From Nannocystis pusilla (GTDB lineage Bacteria > Myxococcota_A > Polyangia > Nannocystales > Nannocystaceae): a DNA stretch of 64,000 nucleotides. The stretch covers positions 5,433,168-5,497,167 of the forward strand of contig NZ_JAPNKE010000002.1 in NCBI RefSeq assembly GCF_026626665.1. Reading direction: 5' to 3'. The translations under genes and the position numbers were made by a program. The notes beneath the pieces were generated by a model. The model saw nothing but the letters and a program-made list of their open reading frames with translations, ran no database searches and was not told where the DNA came from. Shown piece after piece: positions 55,360-64,000 of the stretch (position 1 is its first letter; the number at the start of each line of letters is the position of its first letter).

Positions 55360-58300
55360 ATGGACCCGGAGCGCCCAGGCCCGCGCCCCGGCGCGCTGTC
55401 GGACCTCGAGGCGAAGCTGCTGGCGGCGAAGGTCGGCGGGCGCCTGTTCCAGCGGCCGGCCGAGCCGGTGCAGCTCGGCCGCTACCGCCTGCTCGGGCGG
55501 CTCGGCCAGGGCGGGATGAGCGTGGTGTTCCGCGCCCAGGACCCGCAGCTCCGCCGCGAGGTCGCGGTCAAGCTGCTGCACTCGCCGCGCGGCCAGCCCG
55601 ACCCCGAGCAGCTGGCCCGCCTGCGCCGCGAGGCCCAGGCGCTGGGCCGCCTGTCGCACCCCAACGTGGTCCAGGTGTTCGAGATCGGCGAGGCCGACGG
55701 GCAGTCGTTCGTGGTGATGGAGCTGGTGCGCGGGGCGACCCTGCGCGAGTGGCTGCAGGCCCGCCCGCGGACGCTGGCGGAGGTGGTGGCGATGGTGTCG
55801 CAGGCCGGCCGCGGGCTGGCGGCCGCGCACGCGGCGGGCATCATCCACCGCGACCTCAAGCCGGAGAACGTGCTGGTCGGCGAGGACGGGCGCGCCCGCG
55901 TGGTCGACTTCGGGCTGGCGCGCGCCAACCCGGGCGCGGCGGACACGTCGACGGGCAGCCTCGACGCGCCGCTGACCAAGTCGGGCACGGTGCTGGGGAC
56001 GCCGGCCTTCATGGCCCCCGAGCAGCTGCGCGACCCTGGCCGCGCCGACGCCCGCTCGGACCAGTTCAGCTTCTGCGTGATGGCCTACGAGGCGCTGCTC
56101 GGCGAGCGCCCGTTCGAGGACCTGGCGGCGGTGGCCGCGGGTCGGCTGCGCCCGCCCCCGCCGGGGACGCCGGTGCCGGCCCAGCTGCGCGAGGCGCTGC
56201 TCCGCGGGCTGCGGACCGACCCGGCCGAGCGCTGGCCGACGATGGACGCGCTGCTGGCCGCGCTGACGGCCGCCGACGGCGAGGCGACGGCCGGACCCCG
56301 GCGGCGGCGCTGGCTGATCGGGGCCGGGGCGCTGGCGCTCGCGGTGACGGCCGTGCTGGGGGGCGAGCCTGGTCGGCCCACCGCGAGGCGCGGGCGACCG
56401 AGGCGCAGGCGGCCGCGCTCGAGCAGCGGCTGGCCCGGCTGCTGGCGGCCGGGGAGGTCACGGCGGCCGACGTCCTGCTGGCGGACGTGAGCGAGGCGCA
56501 GGCCGGCCGGGCCTGGGCGAGCTGGGCCCGGCTGCTCGAGCAGGCTCGGGGCGGCCCACCGGCGTGGCGTGGGCCCACGCGTACGTGTTCGCGGGCGCGG
56601 ACGCGCAGGCCCGCCGCGAGGCGCTGCTCGGGCTGGCCCGCGCGGCCGCGGCGACGCGCGACCAGGGGCGCCCGCGCGCGCCAGGGCTCGGGAGCGTGCG
56701 CGCGGGCGCGCTTCCCGATGCATCCGGACCGTCCTCTACGCGCGCCGACGCGCCTCCCGGCGCCGCGGAGCCGGCTGCCGCGCGCGCCCCCGCGCTTCCC
56801 GGCGCCGCGGAGCCGGCTGCTGCGCGCGCCCACGCGCTTCCTGGCGCCCTGGAGCCCACGTCCCAGCGCGCCGACGCGCCTCCCGACCCGGCCGGGGTGC
56901 TGGCGCTGATCGGCGTCGAGGCGCCCGAGCTGCTCTCCACCCCCGAACTGGCGCCGCTGCACGCCGCGACCCGGGCCGTGGGGTCTCCCGCGCGTCCGGC
57001 GGGCCCGCGACCCGACCTCGAGGGGCTCGCACGGCAGCTCGCCGACGCCGCTGCGCCGCACGAGGTCGTCGCCCTGGCGCGGGCGGGGCTGCTCGACCTG
57101 GCGGCGGCGACCCTGCTGACCCTCGCGGGCCGGGCGGAGGCGCCGACGCGGGCCCGCTGGCGACTCGCCGCGGCGACGCTCGTCGCGGCCGTCGACGCCC
57201 CGCGGGCGCTGGCTCTGTGGACCGCCGCGGCGCAGGAGCCCACGGTCCGCGCGGCCGCGCTGGGCGAGCAGGCCGCGCTGCTCTCGCGCGACGGCCACAT
57301 CGAGGCGGCCGCGACGGCCCTCGCGGCCCGGCTGGCCGAGACGGGCCTCGACGACGCGGCCCGGCGCGAGACCGAGGCGCTGCGCGACCGCCTGGCGGCG
57401 CTGCTGGACGCCCGCTCGCGGCTGCCGCCGCGCTTCGGCGAGACGGACGCGTGGATCGCCGTGGACCCGGCGGTGCTGCGCGGCGACCCCGTCGATCACG
57501 CGCTGGTCGTCGCCAGCGACACCGGCCTGCTCGCGGCCTGGTCGCTCGAGCTGCGCGCCGATCGCCTGCTCGTGGAAGCGGACCTCACGATGTCGTCGCC
57601 GACTCCCGGGGCCGCGTTCGCGATCGCGGTGACCGGCGCCGGGGCCGAGGCCCAGGTGGGCCTGCGCGTCGTGACCGGCGAGGACGAAGCAGCGGAGCTC
57701 GTGCTGACCTGCGGCGCCGCGCCCCGAACCGAGCGAGACGCCGCGAACCCCGACGCCGCGCCTTCCACCGACGCCGTCGCTCCCTCCCGCGACAGCGCGG
57801 CCGCCAGCGCTGCGCCTCCCTCGGACACAAGCGCTCCTCTTCATGGCGGCGCTGCAGCTCCCACCGACGCCAGCGCACCCCGCCGTGGTGCTGCAGCTCC
57901 CACCGACGCCGGCACTCCCCTCCGCGCCAGCGCTGCCTCGGCCACCGACGCCGGCGCTCCTCCTGGCGACGGCACTGCCCCCGACGTAGGCGTCCCGTCG
58001 CACGACACGCGCCTCGGCCCGGTGCCTGCCGATCCTGCCTCCGTCCCGCTGACCCTGCAGCTCGACCTCGACCTCGCCGCCGGAACCGCCACCTGTCGCG
58101 TCCGCGGCGCGGAGCGAACCACGCACGACATCGTCGCGCTGCCGGGTGCCTGGCGCGTGGGCCCGGCGACGCTCGAGCTGCGGGGCTCCGCGGCGCCGGC
58201 CGTCCCCATGCGGGTGCGCGTCCGCGGCGTCGAGCTGCTCGGCGCCACGCTCGGCGCTCACAGACTGGCCTCGCCGCTCCCGCGGGCCGCGGCGCTGCTG

Positions 58301-58828
58301 GTCGACGGCGATCCGCGGGCGGCCAGCGACCTGCTCGCGGGCCTCGCCACCCCGCGCGCCCGGCTGTGGCAGGCTATGGCGGCGATCCGGCTGCATCGCG
58401 GGCGCGACGTCGCGGCCCCGCTGGAGCGCGCCCTGGCCGACGAGCCGGCCCTCGAGCTCGAGCTGCAGCGATGGCTGCGGAGCGACCCCGACGGCCTCGC
58501 CCCTGCCCTGCGGCTCGCGCTGGGCGAGGCGCGCTACCTCCAGCTGTTCGCCCGCGCGTGGAGCCACGAGACCGCTGCCCCGCGCCTCTCGCCCGCGATC
58601 GTGCGTCGGCTGCTCGCCGAGCTCGACGGTCTCGACGAGCGCTGCGCCGGCGCCGGCGCGTGCGCCGAGCTGCACCGCGCGCACGGCCGGGCGCTGGCGC
58701 ATATCGGCGAAGCCGCGCGGGCACGGCGGGCCTTCGAAGCCGCGCTCGCGGTCGCGCCGGCCGACGCCTCGGGCCGGGCGCTCGCCAGCCAGCTCGTCCT
58801 CGACCTCGCCCTGGTCAAGGCGCCGTGA
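55360..58828 (+). CDS. membrane Ser/Thr protein kinase with large C-terminal domain, two frameshifts
   Basis: About 1155 residues. Kinase domain at residues 40-310: LGQGGMSVVF (P-loop), VAVKLL (Lys71), HRDLKPEN at 163-170, VDFGLAR with DFG at 183-185, and FMAPEQL. All catalytic residues are present. A membrane helix follows (RRRWLIGAGALALAVTAVLG). The frame changes near 56360-56375 and again near 56560-56575. The exported C-terminal part includes Ala/Pro-rich 17-residue repeats and a TPR-like or propeller-like region with SPTPGAAFAIAVTG strands, ending at 58828. Cotranscribed with the sigma factor upstream, its likely target. Confidence 0.85.
56740..56880 (+). repeat. coding Pro/Ala repeats in the kinase C-terminal part
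   Basis: Three or four copies of a unit encoding ALPGAAEPAAARA-like peptides, nearly identical at DNA level. A second run (about 57835-57990) encodes PTDA-G-P-R-style peptides. Both are low-complexity linkers in the periplasmic half. Confidence 0.7.
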
Positions 58829-59069
58829 CCCGGCGCGCGGCATCCATCGCCCGCGGGCCCTCGCCGTGAGCTCCGCCGGCGCGCGATGCCGTCACTGCGG
58901 GCCCTCGGCGCGGGCCCCAGGCCGATGCGCGACGCGATGTCGTCGCCGCGAGCTCCAGCCGGTGCGCGACGCCCATGTCGTCGTCGCGGGCCCTCGCCGC
59001 GGGCTCCAGCCGCGACGCGTCGACCGCAGTTGACGGACCTGCACCCGCATGCTGTGCTTCCCACCGGCG
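58829..59069. other. gap with degenerate GGGCCCTCG repeats
   Basis: Several degenerate copies of a GGGCCCTCGCCGCGGG...CCAG unit from about 58855 to 59020, between two same-strand genes. No ribosome site or palindrome beyond these. A terminator for the kinase operon may be among them. Confidence 0.45.
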
Positions 59070-60010
59070 ATGCGCAGGACATTCTTATTATTAGGTCTTT
59101 GCGGCGGAGCGCTGCTGAGCGGCTGCGGTGACGACGGCAGCGGCGTCACCACCGGCGGGCAGATGATGTACACCACCCACGGCAGCGTCAGCGACGGCCT
59201 CAGCCCCGTGGGCGACGTCATCGCCGCCCCGGGCGACGGCGTGTTCGGCGTGCAGAGCGGCGGCGGGGTCGGACAGATCCGCGACGGCTGGACCGTCGAG
59301 TACCAGAAGCTCCTCGTCTCGCTCGGCACCGTCACCTTCACCACCGCCGCCGAGGGCGACGTCGAGGTCGCCGCCGACTTCGTCATCGACCTGCAGAGCC
59401 TGCCGGTCGGCGGCACCCTCCTCGAGCGCACCGACGTCCGCGAGCGCGCCAGCAAGGTCGCCTTCACCCTGCCGCAGGCGAGCGCGGGCCGGAGCCGGCC
59501 GCTGACGCCGTACACGCTCGAGCAGGAGGCGAAGCTGATGGTCGACGGCGGCTACGCGATCTACGTCGAGGGCACGATCGAGAAAGCCGACGGCATGTCG
59601 TGCAAGCCCGACGACCCCGCCGATTGCGTGCCTGCCCCGCTGATCCGCTTCCGCTGGGGCCTGCCGCACGGCGTGGCCTACGGCGATTGCGAATGGAACG
59701 ACCCGACGGTCGCCAATCCGAGCGTGACGTTGACGTTCCCCGCGGTCGATTGGCTGCACACCGCTTTCGGCGGCGACAGCCCGACCCTGCGCGCGCAGTG
59801 GATCGCCGACGCCGACCTCGACCGCGACGGCGAGACCACCCTCGCCGAGCTGCAGAAGATCGACGCCGCCACCCTGCTGACGCGCCGCCGCGGCTACGAC
59901 CTGTCCGGCGCCGTCGACCCGATCGCCACCGTCTACGACTTCCTGCGCGAGCAGACGCGCGCCCTCGGCACGCGCAATGGAGCCGCTGCGCCTCGGCGCA
60001 GAACCTCTGA
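59070..60010 (+). CDS. lipoprotein, about 310 aa, frameshifted at 3' end
   Basis: ATG 59070 starts a lipoprotein signal RRTFLLLGLCGGALLSGC. The mature protein is strand-rich and includes GVFGVQSGGGVGQIRDGWTVEYQKLLVSLG, EVAADFVIDLQSLPVGGTLLERTD, a Cys pair (MSCKPDDPADC), and near the end DADLDRDGETTLAELQKID, an EF-hand-like calcium loop. The last residues after LREQTRALGTRNG change frame (about 59980-60000) to end RCASAQNL at 60010. This family, a domain with a terminal EF-hand-like loop, recurs in myxobacteria without known function. Convergent with the GAF-kinase, four bases between ends. Confidence 0.72.
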
Positions 60011-60013
60011 CCC

Positions 60014-61466
60014 TCAGCGCTCCTCGCGACCCGGCACGAACAGCGCGAGCGCGCCGGCCAGCGCGTCGACCGTGGCGAAGCGCTTGTGGCGGTCCTTCTG
60101 CAGGCAGCGCAGGACGATCTGTTCCAGGCCGGGCGGCAGGTCGGACCGCCACTGCGACAGGCGCGGCGGCTGGGCCGTCAGCACCTGGGCGCAGACCTCG
60201 GTCATCGACTCGGCCTCGAACGGCCGGATGCCCGCGAGCATCTCGAACAGGATGACCCCGAGCGACCACACGTCGCTGCGGACGTCCGTCGTCGTCGCCT
60301 CCACCAATTGCTCGGGCGACATGTAGTGCGGCGAGCCGGCGGTATCGAGCTCGGTCGCCGCGTCCCTCGGCGTCGCCTCGTCCGGCTGCCACGGCCGGGC
60401 CACCCCGAAGTCGAGGACCTTGACGATCGGCGGCCCGGCCTCGCTGCGCGCCAGGAACAGGTTCGACGGCTTCAGGTCGAGGTGGAGGATCCCCGCCGCG
60501 TGGACCTGCGCAACCCCGAGGCACGCCTGGTGCAGCAGGTCCGCCGCCTCGCCCGCCGGCAGGCTCCCGCGCCGCTCCAGCAGGGTGTCGAGGTCCGTCC
60601 CGAGGAGGCGCTCCATGACGATGAAGGGCGCCCCGTTGCCGAGGTTGCCGGCGTCGAGGATCTGCGTGACGTGATCGCCGTGGACGCGCATCAGCACGCG
60701 GGCCTCGCGGACGAATTTCTCGAGCATGTCGGCCTCGAAGCGGGCGTCGGGCAGCAGGAATTTGATCGCCACCGGGCGGTCGCTCTCGAGGTCGGTCGCG
60801 CTGACGACCAGGCCCATGCCGCCGACCCCGATGATGTCGCCGAGCCGGTACCGCCCCGCGATCGTGTCGAGCGGCAGCGGCGTGTCGCGGAGGACCTCGG
60901 TGAACACGGTGCGGCTGGACGAGGGCGAGCCCCGGAGCTCGGGCGGCAGGGCGGGTTGGGTCTTGAGCGCGGCCAGCCGGCGGCGCAGACGGAGCTCGTT
61001 GGACATGGCGGGCCAGCAGCGACAGCGCCTCGAGCTGCCTCGCGGACAGCTCGCGCGGGACGCGATCGATCACGCACAAGGTGCCGACGGCGACGCCCTC
61101 GTCGAGCACCAGCGGGACCCCGGCGTAGAAGCGAATGTGCGGCTCGCCGGTCACCAGCGGGTTGTCGGCGAAGCGCTCGTCCTTCGACGCGTCGGGGACC
61201 ACCAGCGGGCGCGTCGGCGCGGCGATGGCGTGGGCGCAGAACGCCTGCTCGCGCGGCGTCTCCGCCACGTTCAGGCCGATCCGCGACTTGAACCATTGGC
61301 GCTTGTCGTCGATCAGGGTGACGAGCCCGATCGGCGTGTTGCACACCAGCGTGGCGATCCGCGCGACGTCGTCGTAGGCCGGCTCGGGCTCGCTGTCGAG
61401 GACGCCGCACCTCTCCAGCGCCTCGAGGCGCTGACGCTCATGGCTCGGCTCGGGCGGGAGCAACAT
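60014..61466 (-). CDS. GAF-domain Ser/Thr protein kinase, frameshifted
   Basis: About 480 residues. An N-terminal GAF sensor domain (residues 5-150: LEALERCGVLDSEPEPAYDDVARIA, IGLVTLIDDKRQWFKSRIG, REQAFCAHAI, RFYAGVPLVLDEGVAVGTLCVID) is followed, after a frame change at about 61000-61015, by a kinase domain: IGVGGMGLVV, PVAIKFLL, ILHLDLKPSN, KVLDFGVARP, HYMSPEQLV. The catalytic loop reads HLD instead of HRD, the pattern of RD-negative kinases that need no activation-loop phosphorylation; the catalytic Asp, Lys and DFG are intact. No membrane helix. The GAF domain probably senses a small ligand and tunes the kinase. Confidence 0.85.
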
Positions 61467-62180
61467 ACCGCCGCTCAGTGTACGGCACGCCCGCAGACCC
61501 CGGCAGCGCGCCGCGCTCGTGCCAGTCGCCCCGGCTCAGCCCGCACGCCCGCCTCGCCGCAATCGGGGCGGCGGACCACGACCCATGTTCCGACGGCGAG
61601 GAACGGCGTATTGATGGGAGTACGGCGACCATCGCCGGCGCGACTGCCTATTCGAGTTCTCATGTATCCCCTGAGTACGACGCCGGCGAGCCCGACGCCA
61701 GGCGCGCCGGCGCGCGCGCAGGCGGCTCGCGGCCGGATCGGCCCGCCGTGCCGCGGCGACCCCGCGGTGGACGAATCATCGCACTCGAATGCAGCGAGTC
61801 CGTAGCGAATGGCCGGTGACCGCCGCGCGCCGCGAGCAGCGCCGCGAATGGACCTGTCCGAAGAGACATGCCGATGCCGAGCCGCTCCACGGCCCGCCTC
61901 ACCGCCGACAGCACCCCGCGATGCCGAGGTTCACGAGACCTGTCCGAAAAGACACCCGGCGACCGAACCGTCGCGCGACCCGGCACCTCCGCGAGCGCCG
62001 GCCTCACGAAGCCTGTCCGAAAAGACATCCCGCCACCGAGCCGCTTCCGCCCTGCGGGCGCCGCGGCCCGACGCCGACACCTCCGCGGCCGTCGGCCTCA
62101 CGATGCCCGTCCGGAAGGACGTCCCGGACCCTGCTCGCCCCGCCGCCGCCAACACCTCGCGCGGCCGCTCCGCGGACCCG
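61467..62180. repeat. gap with four palindrome-bearing repeats
   Basis: Palindromes at 61855-61868, 61941-61954, 62014-62027 and 62108-62121 (TGTCC-GAAA-AGACA type; the last CGTCC-GGAA-GGACG) lie in diverged repeats of 70-95 bp that share GGCCTCACGA-GCC before the stem. The first 380 bp contain the GAF-kinase promoter. No gene is recognised. Confidence 0.75.
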
Positions 62181-64000
62181 CTAGCGCTGCAGCCACGCCA
62201 GGACCGCGGCCAGCTCCTCGGCGAACGCCGAACCCTCTTCGCGCAGCGTCGCGGCTGCCTGTTCGGCCAGGTCGCGGCTGCGCGGCGGGTCGCTGGTGGC
62301 CAGGGCGCGGGCCAGGCGGAAGCGGGCCTCCGCGAGCTGGTGCCTGGCGATCCCGCCCTTGCTGCGGATCTGCACCGCCCGCTCGAGCAGCGGCGCCGCG
62401 GCCTCGGGTCGCTCGCGCGCCAGCTCGAGCTCGCCGAGGGCCACCAGCACCTCCGCGACCTCCGGCGTGTCGCGGCCGAGGCTCTCGCGGATCGCCAGCG
62501 CCTCGGTCAGGCTCGCCTCGGCCTCCGTGCGGGCGCCGCGGGCCAGGTGGGCCTCGCCGAGGCGCAGCAGCGACGTCGCGGTCGCCGGGTGCTTGCGCCC
62601 GCGGGCCCGCGCCGAGATCGCCAGCGCCCGCTCCAGCGTCGCCACCGCGGCGGCCGGGTCGCTGCGGCGCTGCAGCATCCCCAGAGTGTTGAGCAGCGGC
62701 GCCAGGTCGGGATGACTCGGCCCGAGCGCCTTCTCGGCCATCGCCGCCGCCTCGCTCGCCTGCGCCAGCGCCTGCTCGCGCTCGCCGCGGGCCGCCGACA
62801 CCAGCGCCAGGTTGCGCAGCGAGCTGGCGATGTCCGGGTGGCCGGCAGGCAGCATGCGCTGCTGGATCGCCAGCGCCCGCTCGTGCAGCGCCTGCGCCTC
62901 CGCGTAGCTGCCGATCCGGTAGTTCAGCGTGCCCAGGCTGTCGAGGATCGCCACCACCTCGGGGTGCGACTCGTCGAGCTTGCGCTCGCGGATCTTCAGC
63001 ACCCGCTGCAGCAGCTCGCGGGCCGCCAGGCGGTCGCCCTCGAGCAGGTCGAGCAGCCCGAGGTTCTGCAGCGTCACCGCCACGTCGAGGTCGCTCGGCC
63101 CGAGCTTGGCCTCGCGGATCGCCAGCGCCCGCGTCAGCAGGGCCCGCGCCTCGGCGTAGCGGCCGCGCACGTGCTGCAGGCGGCCGAGGTTGTTGAGCGC
63201 GGTCCCGACCTCGAGGTCGTCGGGGCCGAGCGCGTGCTCGGCGACCGCCACCGCCTCCTCGAGCAGCGGCAGCGCCGCGTCGTAGTTGCCGCGCTGCTGC
63301 TCGAGCAGGCCGAGGTTGTTGGCCGAGACCCCGACCGCCGGGTGGTCGGCGCCGAGGGCCTCGCGGCGGATCGCCAGCGCCCGCGTCTGCGCCGCCAGGG
63401 CCGCGTCGAGCGACTCGCGGGTGCGGTGGATCCCGCCGATCACGTCGAGCGCCACCGCCACCGTCGGGTGGTCGGGCCCCAGCAGCTCTCGCGGATCGCC
63501 AGCGCCTGCTCCATCTCCTTCAGCGCCAGCTCGTACTCGCCGCGCGACGCGTGCACCAGCGCCTCGTTCTGGGCCAGGCTCGCGCCCAGCAGCCCGCGCG
63601 CCTCGCCGAGCCGCTGGACGATCACCTCGGCCGGCAGGGCCCACTGCAGCGCCTCGGCCGCGCGGCTGCGGTCGCGGCCGATCGTGCCGACCAGCTGGAT
63701 CGCCGCGCCGGCCGCCACCTCGTCGGCGCGCAGCGCCTCCGCCTCGACGTAGACCTGGCGCAGCGCCTCCTCGGCGCGGTCGAACGCGTCGCCGCACTCG
63801 GACAGGTCGGCCACCAGGTCGCGCGCCGCCACCACCAGCGGCGCGTGCGGCAGCGCCTCGGCCGCGGCCAACATCGCCTCGGCCTGCGGCAGCCCGCTGC
63901 AGTCGCCGGCCGCCAGGCGCCCGCGGGCCTGCTGCAGCTCGCGGCGCAGCGCGTGGACCCGCTCGCGCGTGGCCGCGTCGTCCGGCGGCGCCGGCATGCG
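62181..64000 (-). CDS. TPR-repeat protein, start outside or at window edge, frameshifted
   Basis: About 600 residues. Residues from the window edge to about 150 are helical (LRRELQQARGRLAAGDCSGLPQAEAMLAAA). Near 63480-63490 the frame changes, and ten or more kinesin-light-chain-type TPRs follow, each with LGPDHPTVAVALDVIGGIH or ALAIREAKLGPSDLDVA, ending LAAVLAWLQR at 62181. Such arrays are the C-terminal half of myxobacterial TPR Ser/Thr kinases; the kinase domain would lie beyond 64000, though an ATG at 63997 means a stand-alone protein cannot be excluded. TPRs mediate protein contacts. Confidence 0.8.
   Translation of the reverse strand, partial: HAGAAGRRGHARAGPRAAPRAAAGPRAPGGRRLQRAAAGRGDVGRGRGAAARAAGGGGARPGGRPVRVRRRVRPRRGGAAPGLRRGGGAARRRGGGRRGDPAGRHDRPRPQPRGRGAAVGPAGRGDRPAARRGARAAGREPGPERGAGARVARRVRAGAEGDGAGAGDPRELLGPDHPTVAVALDVIGGIHRTRESLDAALAAQTRALAIRREALGADHPAVGVSANNLGLLEQQRGNYDAALPLLEEAVAVAEHALGPDDLEVGTALNNLGRLQHVRGRYAEARALLTRALAIREAKLGPSDLDVAVTLQNLGLLDLLEGDRLAARELLQRVLKIRERKLDESHPEVVAILDSLGTLNYRIGSYAEAQALHERALAIQQRMLPAGHPDIASSLRNLALVSAARGEREQALAQASEAAAMAEKALGPSHPDLAPLLNTLGMLQRRSDPAAAVATLERALAISARARGRKHPATATSLLRLGEAHLARGARTEAEASLTEALAIRESLGRDTPEVAEVLVALGELELARERPEAAAPLLERAVQIRSKGGIARHQLAEARFRLARALATSDPPRSRDLAEQAAATLREEGSAFAEELAAVLAWLQR

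Noticed and set aside
54727..55848. Long minus-strand frame opposite the sigma factor and kinase
   Set aside because: Typical GC-rich antisense shadow; the plus strand carries complete conserved motifs of both families.
1..64000. tRNA or rRNA genes, insertion sequences, attachment sites
   Set aside because: None could be recognised by cloverleaf pattern, conserved rRNA motifs or transposase domains.

Overview
The window is very GC-rich chromosomal DNA and reads like a myxobacterium, most likely near Nannocystis/Plesiocystis (order Nannocystales). Reasons: many exported lipoproteins with Thr/Ser/Gly-rich linkers after the lipobox Cys, several eukaryotic-type Ser/Thr kinases (one behind its own sigma factor, one fused to GAF), FG-GAP and gingipain-like surface proteins, an eCIS-type DUF4157 protein, sigma-54 promoters, and loosely packed genes with long repeat-bearing gaps. 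The placement is inferred from protein style; there is no rRNA or tRNA to anchor it.

Layout. 1-6 kb: SDR/LysR divergent pair, small exported proteins, a Cys-rich repeat protein, a helical protein and an oxidoreductase fragment. 6-8 kb: DEAD-box RNA helicase. 8-19 kb: accessory region with a duplicated two-gene module (secreted four-Cys protein A plus membrane protein B: A1/B1, A2/B2, solitary B3, possible A relic), lipoproteins and a VWA-like protein. 19-28 kb: glycerol facilitator, YfhO-like membrane protein, SMP-30 lipoprotein, HAD 5'-nucleotidase, membrane-anchored MutS homologue. 28-31 kb: DUF4157 protein with a possible papain-like C-terminal domain. 31-36 kb: arabinofuranosidase-like lipoprotein and an amidohydrolase-CIA30 fusion. 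36-45 kb: regulator/enzyme pairs (ArsR/SDR, LysR/FAD monooxygenase, AraC/SnoaL-NmrA), a C25 peptidase, VOC and NUDIX enzymes. 45-50 kb: tandem FG-GAP lipoproteins, one broken and one intact, each behind a near-identical sigma-54 promoter. 50-64 kb: lipoproteins, a YfbK-like VWA protein, a sigma factor with a Ser/Thr kinase, a GAF-kinase and a TPR protein cut by the window edge.

Three themes stand out. First, a small palindrome (TGTCC-N4-GGACA and variants) recurs about eighteen times, nearly always between genes and often at gene ends. Second, promoter architecture is copied: twice at the FG-GAP genes (16-bp palindrome, then -24/-12 box at identical spacing) and twice around the ArsR/SDR locus (-35-like box plus operator at identical spacing). 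Third, about two dozen genes continue in another frame after what looks like a one-base indel inside a conserved domain. That density suggests consensus errors in the assembly at least as much as gene decay, so broken genes are described as the probable intact gene with the break marked.
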